Shown one piece after another: positions 47,901 through 58,345 of a stretch of DNA of 64,000 bases. The notes below the pieces were generated by a model. It made no database searches. It had not been told where the DNA came from and worked only from the letters and a program-made list of their open reading frames with translations. The stretch lies in assembly GCA_030268105.1 (NCBI GenBank), contig BSDZ01000078.1, positions 3,771,001 through 3,835,000 of the forward strand. The letters run 5' to 3'. Within the stretch, counting starts at the first letter, position 1; each line of letters opens with the position of its first letter. This stretch comes from Volvox africanus. Taxonomy: Eukaryota; Chlorophyta; Chlorophyceae; Chlamydomonadales; Volvocaceae. The position numbers were made by a program, and so were the translations under genes.

Positions 47901-49335
47901 TGTGAATGATGAACTGGCGCGCCTCCTTGTCGTACACTGCAGTCGTCTCAATTCCCATGACGTTTGATCCGTGACCGAGCTCCGTCATGCCAAAGCAGCC
48001 CGGCAGCGTGAGGTCATCAACGCCAGGCAGGTACCTGAGGAGATTCGCACGCCATCAATGATGGTTTCAGGCTGTCGGTTATTGTCCGTTATTCACTTAC
48101 ACAGCATGCAGTCACCTTAAGCTGCAGCATGCAAGCACCGGTTCTAATTCAGCAAATTGTCACAAGGACCCTAGGAACCGTGGCCTCTTGCCACAGGGCT
48201 CGTTAGTTTAAATGTATCTCAATGATTTCCGCGTTTCCCTCTTAAACCTGATTAGGCTTATATCTCAGTTAAACACTAGACTGGAATGGCAACTCCGCTA
48301 ATAGCCGTTGACCCACTTGGCGTGATGGTAGGCCGTGCCTAACTTGGCGATGGTCCCGCCGCAGAGGGTGAAGTGTACACCGGCCTTGATAGCCAGAGAG
48401 TAGTCGGCGTACATCAAGCACTCCAACGCGGCGATGAAACGGCGGGGATCTACGGGGTTAAGAGAGGGGAGATGACGGAGGGAAAGGTTGCACGGTCCGA
48501 CTTTTTGAACGGTTATAGAAAGATTGCTCTGTAAGGGGCCACAACAAGAGCATGGAAAGTGACGATGGTTTACACAATCTCACAATGTGGCTTCTGGACA
48601 AATATGCAACAAACAGCTCCCTTGCCTTCAAAAGGCATCCCAAAGAATGGGGCACGTGGTCTTTGGGGGTGGGAATGGCCCCCGTACGGCATCGCTGTAC
48701 AGGACGGCCGGCGAAATATGAGGATACGTCCACGCAAGCGTGTTGCTTCTTTGCTTACTGCGGCATTTTATTTGCGACGTGGAAGGCATGTGTGTGCAAG
48801 TCAGTCGCAACATACCGTTCGTGTAGTCCCGGACAGAAAAAAATTTCTGCGCCACGAACTTCTTCAGCCGCTGAAGCGTCTGCTCCCTGAAATCCATAAG
48901 TCCCTGATAATTGTTTGGCCTGTACATGTCATCCTGGTATGGGGTTGAAGGCCAACAGCAGCAAGTTGACGTCCACGTCAGCTACGAGGCAACGGTCAAG
49001 TCGCTACACAAGGAAAAACAGCGGCTTTATAAAATTCCAAGTAGCGCTCTTAAACTCAATTTCCTGAAGGTTATTATACTGAGAATTCTCCTGACAAATT
49101 ATTCTCTTCTGTAAAAGTGCCTTCCCAACGGAAGTCACACCCGTCAAGCAAGCAAAGGGCCGCGTAAACTTGCCTTCAAAAACTCAAAAATAGCATCCCT
49201 CAAATCCTTGTTGTCGTGAACAAGGAAGTTCCTCATCTCCTTAGGGCAAACTGCAAGCCGGGTAGTCGCATGGCCCGCAGTCACTTGACGCGTGAGCACC
49301 TGGAGCCGCTCGCTAGCCTTGCCAGTGGAGTCCAT
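44942..49335 (-). CDS. ACX: Peroxisomal acyl-CoA oxidase
   Basis: Starts at 49335 (MDSTGKASERLQVLTRQV). Exon 1 (49174-49335) joins exon 2 (upper end 48933) as IFEFLK|DDMYRPNNYQGLMD. Later exons: DPRRFIAALECLMYADYSLA with VHFTLCGGTIAKLGTAYHH (near 48380); PGCFGMTELGHGSNVMGIET (near 47980) and SKYWIGGSGQHGKICAVFAQ; FVVRLRDDQGQLMPGVRI with DNGRIWFDHVRVPRE (47540-47400); RVLIASGGVDGAKLALTIAI with RTQFGDRPIMDYVTHQ (46800-46682); ALHFALGHLKTLVAARRPTD; CRECCGGMGFLSSNKIG (near 46130), where the Glu is the expected catalytic base; and C-terminal helices to 44942. The FAD enzyme makes the first, H2O2-producing step of peroxisomal beta-oxidation. RLQVLTRQV near the N-terminus resembles PTS2; the apparent end FDWRKV is not a PTS1. 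Intron 1 is GC-AG. The last exon may be incomplete. Confidence 0.93.
48934..49173 (-). other. GC-AG intron in acyl-CoA oxidase
   Basis: Exon 1 ends TTG AAG and the intron begins GCAAGT on the minus strand. With this donor the frame continues FLK|DDMYRP; using the GT four bases on gives an immediate stop. The acceptor CAG is at 48934-48936. Confidence 0.8.
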
Positions 49336-49778
49336 CCTTTAATTCCTCACGTGCCTCCGAATCAGTCGTGAGCTGGATAAACACAATTCAGCCTGTGTTC
49401 CGAGACCCTAGGTAAATGCTGAGCAGCTGTATAAGAACGCAACTGAGTCCTTTTCTTCGTGCCGATGACGATTTATATGAAATTGTCGTTATGCTGTACA
49501 GGCATACATGCAGTAACATACAGGAGCTGCAGTTTTCCACGCCAGCACATGCTGTACCCATGTGCCGTACTAGGCAGCTGGCAGCTGAGGGTTGCTCTTT
49601 GGCGCAAAACAGGAATGATTACTCAATTCTGCGATATTCGTCCATTTTTCAGTTCCTCTCATTGATCTCGGACAAGCTTGCTGCTATTGCCGTCTGCCAT
49701 GGCACTTGCGCTGCGTCGATCATGCCAGGTATCCCAGATAAGCCTGATCGTGTAAAAGATCACACGTAGGATGTAGGA

Positions 49779-50651
49779 TCACCTGTCCATGTTCTTTTTT
49801 GGCTTGCTGCCTTGACGCTTGGGATAGAATTTTATATTCATGAGCGATGCCATATCACGTCTGCCCAACCGAAATAACTTGTAGGCATCATGCACCATGC
49901 CAATGTCTATGCCACGAGGCCCCTGGCCAGGTGGGGTTGGTGATTTTCGACACTGTAACGCCATCTTAAGGGAGTTTTGACCATATTTGGAGATCCATGT
50001 CGTAACTTTTGTTCTTAGCATTGCAGTTGGTCGTGCAAAGATTGCAGTCGTCTGCCAGGCCATGAAACAGGTGCGAAGCACATACAATACTTGCGGTTGG
50101 AAGACTGCGTCCTTCCCTGCAGTAAACCCGCTTTTAGCAAAGCTTCTAATCTGTATTAGGCTGGGCTCGATGCAGTGGCGAATCGGGTAATGAAGCTCCT
50201 TTTGCACCGGAGTGTATTGCTGTGGTTGAATACAGTCCGTTTGGTCGATGCACACTGACTTGAAATATGGGGTGTTAGGAAAGATCAAAATAGGACTGGT
50301 CTTATGGGTCTCTCGGGCTAACGCACAGGGGTGTCTCCTCCCTGCATTCTCTCCGTTCCTGCGAAAAAGGTAGCGCATCCCATTCTTACATGACTGCCTG
50401 GTCCTATGGCAGGAACCAAGTAACGTCTTATTTCGCCACCGGTTGGCGGGATTATTGGCCCTTTCCTCCGCCGCGGCACTGGCTTTCACTGCCCTGCCGC
50501 TGGATGCGTTGGCCGTATCGGGTGGTGGTGGTGTGTCTGAGTCTCTCGCGGGTGGGTGAGCGCAGGGTGCTGGTAACTCGGCGAGAGTCTTAAAGCGAAA
50601 CATTCTGGGGGCCGTATCAGCCTTTGGGGTCATGTGGCTGCACAGATGCAA
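49779..50651 (-). CDS. Hypothetical 290-codon open frame, partly antisense to the lumen protein gene
   Basis: A long uninterrupted frame, with possible starts at 50651 (MHLCSHMTPK) or 50603 (MFRFKTLAELP) and the stop at 49779. The C-terminus is basic (FYPKRQGSKPKKNMDR). The first 80 or so codons lie opposite the thylakoid-targeting exon at 50413-50551 and may be only its shadow; the other 200 codons are in DNA with no other assigned use. No known domain. It could be a small gene converging toward the acyl-CoA oxidase promoter or a chance frame. Confidence 0.3.
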   Translation of the reverse strand: MHLCSHMTPKADTAPRMFRFKTLAELPAPCAHPPARDSDTPPPPDTANASSGRAVKASAAAEERANNPANRWRNKTLLGSCHRTRQSCKNGMRYLFRRNGENAGRRHPCALARETHKTSPILIFPNTPYFKSVCIDQTDCIQPQQYTPVQKELHYPIRHCIEPSLIQIRSFAKSGFTAGKDAVFQPQVLYVLRTCFMAWQTTAIFARPTAMLRTKVTTWISKYGQNSLKMALQCRKSPTPPGQGPRGIDIGMVHDAYKLFRLGRRDMASLMNIKFYPKRQGSKPKKNMDR

Positions 50652-52374
50652 CTAGGCGAATACCTGGGGAGGGGTGAAAAGGCCACAAGTTGCTGCAGTT
50701 ACTCTTAGCCAGATTTACCCGTGTCGTGGGTCCTGTCGACCCCAATTGCAACGTTCCTTTTTGCTTGCCGCCGTGCCTGCATTTCCCATGCTGACGGGCA
50801 GGCAAGGATTTATCCGGCAAGGACCTGCGCAAGTTTAAGCTTACGAAGGCAAACCTTCGTCGGGTAGGTAGGCCTCAGACAGGGACCTCCTGGACCCAGT
50901 TTTCCCTTGGCCTGGCCTGGCTTGGCCTGGCCTGCGACAGGGGAAGTCTTACCTGCGGGCCTGGTACGCGTCACTGCATCTTTCTCGTCGGGGTTAAGGT
51001 TCACGGATGCGGTCAAGGAGATGCATGGGCTCGGTTCCTATGCGTACAATTATTTGATGCATTGTAATTGGGTTGCTGGAGTCTTGACGCGAGACCACGG
51101 CTGGTAAAGGGGTGATGGAAAACCCCATGGTAGGCGCCGAGCATCTCTGGAATCCATGGGTGCTATTCCCAGCCGCGGTGTAGGTAACACGTCGGGGGCA
51201 CTTCCCTTTCGTACTGGTAAGAATGGATTCGGACAGCTGCAACCAAAAGGCTAGGATTGATTTGTTTGCAGATGGGGCCCATGATGGACTCCGTACGTTG
51301 TCATGTGTTGTTATGCAAATTTTGGGTTACGTTGCCACAGTTACTTTACCCTTTCGTCCCTTTTCCAAAACTTGCATGTAGACAAACTTCACGGGTGCTA
51401 ATCTGGAGGGCGTTTCATTATTTGGCAGTCTGAGCGGTGAGACGGGAGAGCTGCATGATTGGTGCTTTATTCGGGACATGATGTGCGGTACTGCGACATG
51501 CCCCTATCTAAACCTATGTAGACACCGATCGTACAACTGGACGTACGGATCGTGTTTCAGCTGCCACGTGGATGCTGGCATGCTGCAATTATTTTTCGGT
51601 GTGCTGTTTTGAAATCATTACGAGCTCCCATTTAGAACAGGCCTGTGAACACATTGAAAAACTCGCCCATCCCTCTTTGTATATCTGCCCCTTGCAGAGG
51701 GTGCCATCTTCCGCGGAGCCAATCTTCGTAATGCCGATTTGGAGAGCGGCAACTACGAGGATGCGGACTTCACGAATGCGGTTTTGGAGGGGGCGTTCGT
51801 GAACAACGCACAGTTCATTAAGGTGCGATAGGGACGTATGGGCTGGTTAGGTCGGCAAGATGTCGTTCGGCGAAGGAATGCACGCCATTGCTCGCTGGGC
51901 GGAATGCATGGTTGGAAATAGGGGGCTCTAAAGATTGATAAAGGAGCGGCTGGGTAGGCACAGTCTCCAGATTCGCGAGGCATCATCCCCTAACTGGCCG
52001 GCAGCCTTACCCGCGCCTCTTCACCACCTCAAATCGGCCGAGTCACGATCAACACCTATGGCCAAGGCTGGCTTCCGGTCGTGGCGGTCACTGCCTTTGA
52101 TATTGTGCTCATTGACATTGCAAAGGTGGACCTCCTGGCTAGCTGCTTCGCCTTCATATAAATGCCTTGCACTAAAACGGCATGCCACAGACATAGCCCC
52201 TCGTGTCGGTCACGGCTGCCCACCTGTTCACCGCCATTCCAGGTTACCATTACAGGCTCGGATTGGACAGATGTGGTGCTGCGCAAGGACGTGCAGAAGG
52301 ATCTGTGCACGATTGCGGACGGCGTCAATCCCATCACTGGGGTCAACACGCGGGAGAGCCTGCTGTGCACCTGA
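50413..52374 (+). CDS. Thylakoid-lumen pentapeptide-repeat protein (TL17-like), 5' end unresolved
   Basis: Exon 50413-50551 carries a lumen-transfer signal: RLAGLLALSSAAALAFTALP then LDALA, a typical thylakoid processing site, and VSGGGGVSESLAG. It joins exon 50802 to about 50861 (KDLSGKDLRKFKLTKANLRR), then about 51382-51428 (TNFTGANLEGVSLFG), then about 51698-51821 (GAIFRGANLRNADLESGNYE and ADFTNAVLEGAFVNNAQFIK), then 52241-52374 (DWTDVVLRKDVQKDLC, GVNPITGVNTRESLLCT). The five-residue periodicity (x-N/D-L/F-x-x) runs without a break across the splice junctions, supporting the model. Pentapeptide repeats fold as a right-handed beta helix. The WTDV-x-LRKD..C..G-x-NP-x-TG-x-x-T-RESLLC tail is that of the plant 17 kDa lumen protein; its biochemical role is unknown. 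The chloroplast transit peptide must lie in an upstream exon I could not identify. Confidence 0.85.
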
Positions 52375-54297
52375 GTTTGAAAAGGATACCGGGTGCAACT
52401 AGATCGGTTGGACATGGCCTAGCAGGGCACAGAGCAAGGCTAACAGCTGCAGCCGGTCGGGTTGAGGTCGGGAAAACACTTTCCAGCTTCGATTTCGTTA
52501 TGACTACGGAGCAACTATGTTGCACTTGTTTTTCTCTTCTCGGACGGATACGGGGCGGTTGGTGTACGAAATGGCCGGCGAGCTGCATGAGGTGAATGTG
52601 GCGCCTGACCTATGGGTGGCATAAATGTATTATTCCAATACGTAGATCCTTGTCTTCTAGCGTTCAAGTTGCATTTCATTTTATCGCTTTGAATTAATTG
52701 TGCAAGCGTCTTGGTTTAGCACGTACTAGACACCGCAGGTGGAGGGTGCGTATGCGGACGTGCTGGATGGGGTAGTAACAAGGCAGAAGATGATGGCTCC
52801 GTCCATGAAGTTGCCCTTCTTTTGGAGAATTCTGAGAATTGCTGGTGTAAGGAAGATGTGAGCGCGCGGATGCTGACGCTGCTGCTTGTGGCAGCCGAGA
52901 GCATGCCAAGGCTTGTCCACTGAGCAGGAGCCAAACGAATGCAAGGTCTGCGGAAGAACGCTAACCTGTCCTTCACAATTGCTTTCCGGATAACGAGGAC
53001 AGGGGTGAGGGACTGAAGTGCCTCTAGGGGCCTCTCCCCGGACTGGTGTTGGTTATCTGTTAATTGCCCGCCCAATCCGTGTGGTCGGTCATGTCCAGCA
53101 AGCTGCCGCGAAAAAAACTGGAATCCGGACGATTTTACGAAAAATGACTTTGGGAGATCGGAGCATCGTCCTGATGCAATACGGCTGGCTCTACGCGGAG
53201 TACCTGTCCTAGCATCAGTCTTAGAAGACGGTAAGATTTTATCACCATACAGGCCTCGCACGCAAAGTTGACCATACCTACGTAAGACCTACACGCTCAA
53301 ACATCCAGCGGCCCATGCCACGAAGAGAGCGAGACTACATGGCGATACGCTGTGACGAGAAGCCGTGGCAGCGGATGCATCACCGCCCTGGCGCCCCCTG
53401 CAGACTGAAGCCCTTACACGCCCTAGTCCCCGCCTGCCAGCGATCCTTGTCGCAGGCAAACCCGACTTCGGCTCTAGCAGCTTAAGGCAGTGAGATAACA
53501 CGCAATAAAGAGCTTGAAACAAGGGCCCACTGTTCGCCATCGTTGCTTGCCATGTTGCAGCCATCCATGCTATGCTAATAATTACATCACGACCCTGAAT
53601 TTTATAACTGAAAAAGGACGGTCCTTGCTTACCCTCTATAATCCAATCGACAGATACACATGCATGTCCATATGATGCTGCGTGGTTAATCTCAACGCCG
53701 ACTCATTTCATACCGCAGCGGCACGTGGCTTGCCGCAATCACCTCCTACGATAACCCGATATCCAATAACGATTGGTCGTAAGTCCGCAGTCCTAATTAC
53801 TGGTCGCTCGCTGTCGGTTGCTGCGCCAACAGTACATCAACAATACATCGGCAACTAAGAAAAGTCACATTAAGCCTAAGCGCCAAAAAACACCGTACGC
53901 ATGTGAAAATTAAGCCAAGCAGGCAGCTCCCAGGGCGTAGGCCCAATGTACCCTCCTCGTCACTACGGTCAGTAGCTCCAAGAAGGCTGAAGATGGAAGA
54001 ACCAGAACCCGTCGCTACCACGGCGCCATACGGCAATGTGCTGTATGAATTCCAAGCACCACGGCCCGTCCTGAGCAAATCGCAACACAAGGAGAAGACA
54101 CTAACAACAAACCAGCGCAGCATACAACCGCTACGTCCTGCCTAAATATGGTAGACTTCCAACCGCTCAACACCATGCGTGCGTGTACTGCTTCGTCTGG
54201 CCTTGACGCCCTTCATGGCTTACGAACCGTCTCCTGCAGAACTATTTCTAAACATAGAAACCAAAGATCGGCCGCTGCTAAACCTGCAATCCAATCC
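52375..54297. other. Region without a resolved gene
   Basis: Possible plus-strand exon pieces are GRLVYEMAGELHEVNVAP (about 52555-52622) and, after a CAG at 52738, VEGAYADVLDGVVTRQKMM with APSMKLPFFWRILRIAG (to about 52854). They may belong to a small gene downstream of the lumen protein, but I cannot chain them. A 181-codon minus frame (52716-53261) and a 108-codon minus frame (53797-54123) are open without recognisable features; the latter may lie in the 3' UTR of the next minus-strand gene. Confidence 0.35.
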
Positions 54298-56435
54298 TCA
54301 AAGGCAGCCAGGTTGCACCGGAGGCGTCGCTGAGCCACGGTCGCCACGAGGACGGTGCGTCTGCATCAGTGGTTGGGCTGGCGGCAGCAATGGCGTAGCC
54401 ACGCCAGAAGGCAGTGAACAAATCGCGCAGTCTTGCGCCGAGAGAAATGCACTGGGGATGGGCGCACCGCCGCCACCACCATCCATGCAACTGACGCCAG
54501 GGAGGTTCACGCATCCCAAGTGTGACTGTTGCGTTGTCAACAGGCCGTGCGGCTGAGGTTGCGCAGGTAGCAGCGCTTCGCCACTTCCTTCCTGTTGCTG
54601 CATTAGCAGTTGTTGCAGCAACATTTGCCGCTCATGCTGCTGCTGCTGTTCTATGTGCTCCTCGAGAGCAGTGACAGCCGCTGCCTCACCGCCGCCGCAA
54701 TCCGCACTATTGCTGCTGAGTTCCATGCCCGTTGCACCTCCGCCGCTGCCGTTGCCACCTTCAGACATACCATCTGAAAAGCCGCTGTCAGAACAGGACA
54801 ATGCTGATCGGCCCCGCTGATCGATACCACTGCCACCGAAGCGTTCGGCACGTGAGCACCCCGTGGCCACTGGCCCGATCGCTGTCACTGTTGCCGCGCA
54901 GGTACCCATGCCCGTGACACACTCCGGGACTATCGAGTCAGGCATGATTCCGACACCCCCGATCGGTGTGGTCAGTGCCGCGGCGGCAGCACCACCATCA
55001 GAACTAGTTTCCTCCGCCCGCCGCGAAATGGATCTCAGAAGTGCCGTCTTACGCAGGTCCAAGCCGCCGAAGCGTGTGTCGCTAGGTGAGGTGGGGATAT
55101 CAGCCAACAGCCCGCGACCACCCGCCATGTAACCCCGCGGGTAAGGGCCACGCATCGTCGTCATCACTTGCGGCTGCTGCTGCTGCTGCTGCAAGGAACG
55201 TGCTGTGCCAGCCGACGTTGGACACTGCATGGCATCGGAAATCCGCCGTGACAACCCGCCCTGAGAAGAGAAAGGCGAGAAGGGCCCAGTGGCGTTGATG
55301 CCACAGTGCGTGCTGGCTGTTCCTGATATGGCACCCGGAAGCAGTGCTGATCTTAGCATCCCTGAACCATCAAACGGAGCAGGCGAGCCCGTGCCCGTTG
55401 CTGCTGCTGCAAGTACAAATCCAGCCGTCTGACCTCCGGAAACTGGGCCCCACAACATACCGCTAAGGTTGACGGAGCGTTCCCGCTCATCCAATAGCTC
55501 CGAATCTGCAGTTTCGCTCACTGATTCCCGGGTGGGTGTGACAGAGGTTTTCCCGCCCAAAACCCCCGGGCCCCCGCCGCCGAGCGACATTGAGACGGAG
55601 ATTGATGCATCACTAGTGTTCGCGGGCTGCAAGATCTCCCCGCCTGGATCTGCTAGGCCATCGCTCATCTCCGAAATGCAAGTTCGCTGGGGACTACAGC
55701 CACCAGGGGGAGTAAGGGGACCCGGGCCATATGAATGCAGCGTCGTGTGGGGTTGCGCGAACGGGTGTGGGGGCAGGGGAAGTTGTAGGAGTGCTTGCTG
55801 GTGCGTTTGGCCCAGCACGTCGTCGCCGGTGGCAGGCGGGGGCGCTGCTGCTCCTGCTGAGCTGCTCTGACGTAAGCTCATGTGACGAGTTAGGTTGTTA
55901 GCCATGACCTATGGGGGCCAGAGGTAACAACGGGATACATAAAAGAACTCCAACATTTCCAAGCGAAACCAGGAAAGGCATGCAGAAACTCCACAGACTA
56001 TATAAAGCTAGGGAGGAAGGGAATCCGTCACGACGCATAATAGATTTCCTTGGGCGCAGTTGTGCTCGCAAATAGACGTACACAGCAGGGAATGTAAGGC
56101 AGCAAAGGAGCTTCGGGTTGCGTGCGTTTCGGGCTACGTGCGGGAGCGTGTGTGCTACACGGGGACCCATCGGACCACCCAGCAGTAACCGAATGCGGTA
56201 CCAAGCTTGCACACACCTCTGACAGATATCTCTTCGACGATTGCATATTGTAATCGATATCGGGGTCGCTGACTGGTGAATAACGCCAGTTGCCACCGTT
56301 GAACATATCATCACAGGGAGATGTATCTGGTCCAGGGTTGCTTCTCTGGCGTTTTCGCATTCGACCATGAACAAAGGATGAGACCTGGTTGCTGATTGGC
56401 AGCGCGTCGCCTGCACCTGAGATACGCCTTTCCAT
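54298..56435 (-). CDS. Low-complexity protein of unknown function
   Basis: Two exons can be joined. Exon 1 starts at 56435 (MERRISGAGDALPISNQVSS), has basic GRMRKRQRSNPGPDTSP and ends MQSSKRYLSE before a GTGTGT donor near 56216. Exon 2 follows a CCATAG acceptor near 55908 with VMANNLTRHMSLRQSSS and stays open for 535 codons to 54298. The product, about 610 aa, is Ser/Gly/Ala/Gln-rich with short Gln runs, an RSISRRAEETSS stretch and an EEHIEQQQQHERQMLLQQLL helix (near 54660-54600). No signal peptide, membrane helix or named domain. The basic patch and Gln-rich regions would suit a nuclear regulator, but that is a guess. A CAG just before the ATG could be a 5' intron acceptor. Confidence 0.65.
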
Positions 56436-56994
56436 CTGGCAAAAGCGTCCGCAACGGTGTGGGTCGTCCGAACTAGATTTTCACATAGCGTTGTAAAATT
56501 TACATGTAAAGAGCCAACACCTCAACAGAGCTTGACCCAGTAAAGCACTCTTGGGCGATTTATGCCACGTTTAGATAAGTAGTTTATTTGGAAAATGCTT
56601 ACTTAAGGTTTATTCCATAACAGTCGGCAATGAATCCAGTTGAACTGCCCGTCTTTCCGTGTGTACGATATCTCACGATGCGGTGATCCATACATCCAAG
56701 TCTCCATCATACCCTATCTCCTAACACGTCTCCAACTTCGTCTGATTTTCCATCCAGCTTACAGCCAGATTAGCTATTTTGGAGCGGACACGTAGCAAGG
56801 CCAGGCTAGGCATGCAGGTGTATCCTGTCAAACTGCTGCTGAAAGAAGCTTTATTTGTTGGACATTATATCAAAAGTGAACTCACTCGCAGGTCATGCAG
56901 ATTCCCGTATCTAGTGCAACACCTCTGTGTACAAGGTGGGCACGGACACGATCCATCCATTTGGATAATTAAGTGACCCAAAACATTGTTTCGT
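56436..56994. other. Intergenic, divergent promoters
   Basis: Between the minus-strand low-complexity gene and the plus-strand small membrane protein. AT-rich, with no recognisable element beyond likely promoters. Confidence 0.4.
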
Positions 56995-57844
56995 ATGAGC
57001 GGTGGAAATTGTAGGACGGCGCAACTATGCCCGCCGCTTGGGCGGCATCGTGGACGCGCCGGTGTGGTCCTAGTGCGGTGTTCCAAAGAAAGCAAGGAGG
57101 ACATCATGTCGGGTGAGGGAAAACTGAAGTTTATGAACATCCCGGGCGGGTATGGCAACGAAAATTCAGAGTGTGGTCCCGTGCAGCGAGAAACGGCTTT
57201 TCTCTTCAACATTGCTTTTTTTGCTGGCGATATGTCTTCACCCCTTGCCAAGCTCTTCTACAAGTTACTGACGGGCCCCGCTTCTCATTCAGGTGCTATC
57301 AAGGCCGCAAGTGGCCTTGTGGACAAAGCCACGGACCTTGTACCTGAGAGTGTTCCGCGCCCCGCCGCCAGGGCGGGAGTCGCTATTGCTGGAGTCATGT
57401 TTGTGTTCTGGTTACTGCAAAAGGCACGTACTGCGCATGGTTGGAGCTCACTGTCTTCTATTGGGGATAAGTTGGAGCAAAGGGGTTCGAGACAATGAAT
57501 GTGACCCCGTCCCTAATACTGAATTTTGCATGACGTTGTCAACTAGCCGGGTCTTATGCAGGGTCGCCTTGTGGAATGAGGGCGGTCTGCCGGGCCCCCC
57601 TTTTTCATCTTCGCGCCCGCTGAGATGATTTGTCCGTGCCCGGCGTTTGACGCAACAGGTCGTCTCGGGCGTGCTGACGCTGGCGCTTTTTGCGGGCGTG
57701 GGCTACTATTTCCTAACGAAGCAGGCAGCTGAGAACGATGACACCATTGACGTAACGCCGCCCCCAAAGAAGGGCGGTCGGACTGACGATGACATGGACG
57801 ACCCACTGGCGGAGGCGCGCCGGATTATGGACAAGTACAAATAG
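56995..57844 (+). CDS. Small, probably chloroplast, membrane protein of unknown function (144 aa)
   Basis: Three exons, 56995-57112, 57293-57423 and 57659-57844, give 144 aa. The N-terminus (MSGGNCRTAQLCPPLGRHRG, then AGVVLVRC) is Arg-rich, hydroxyl-poor at first and free of acids, consistent with a transit peptide. The mature part has DKATDLVPESVPRPAARAGV, two adjacent hydrophobic helices (GVAIAGVMFVFWLL and VSGVLTLALFAGVGYYFL) with a short QK turn, and an acidic tail with VTPPPKKGGRTDDDMDDPL ending RIMDKYK. The P-x-x-VPRPAA-x-x-GVA..LL-K-x-V-x-x-x-L pattern recalls plant plastid proteins of unknown function (memory only). A helical hairpin anchored in the thylakoid or envelope is the inference. 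The second intron uses a GC donor. An alternative GT donor after VMF would delete nine residues and fuse the helices. Confidence 0.7.
57424..57658 (+). other. Probable GC-AG intron in small membrane protein gene
   Basis: CTG CAA AAG is followed by GCACGT and the acceptor CAG is at 57656-57658, giving LLQK|VVSGVLTL in frame. The nearby GT at 57428 gives the wrong frame. A GT after ATG TTT (near 57400) is an in-frame alternative, so this case is weaker than the other two. Confidence 0.55.
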
Positions 57845-58345
57845 ACAGTGCTTTGGGATGCTTTGTCGGCCAGTTGTAGTGGTAGTAGTAGTAGCTCATG
57901 AGGAAGAGGTTGCAAGGGTGTGCACGTGTGTTGATGGGACGGGGGGTTTAGAGGTAGGGCAAGAGTGTTTTATACTTGTCAAGTGCTTTCATGAGGGTAA
58001 GCTGGACGTAATCCATGCCAGATCTAGCAGCACAAATGGCATATGTTGTACGGTATCTCCTGCCGGCAATTATGGTGTGCGCATATCGTTTTGTAGGTCA
58101 TGGTATCATTTCATATATTACATCCATAGTGGTGGTTGCGTATGACAAGGTCCGGCTGTATTGGTTGATCTCGGGTTTTCGGCATGACGAGTATGATGTC
58201 AAAATCGTACACCCTGCCTTGCATCATGTTGATGTAAGGATACAGCATGTGCTATTTTTTAGTGAGTATAAATAATGCTTGTTTTCAATGTCGCTTCGTT
58301 TTTCAGTGAACCCAACACATTTCACCGAGCGTCACCCGTTGAACG
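57845..58345. other. Intergenic before BTAF1
   Basis: Contains the 3' UTR of the small membrane protein and the BTAF1 promoter. A short GTAGTGGTAGTAGTAGTAG repeat occurs near 57879. Nothing else was seen. Confidence 0.4.

Noticed and set aside
50905..50935. GGCCTGGCCTGGCTTGGCC run as a regulatory repeat
   Set aside because: It is a short simple repeat within an intron of the lumen protein gene; nothing indicates a binding site.
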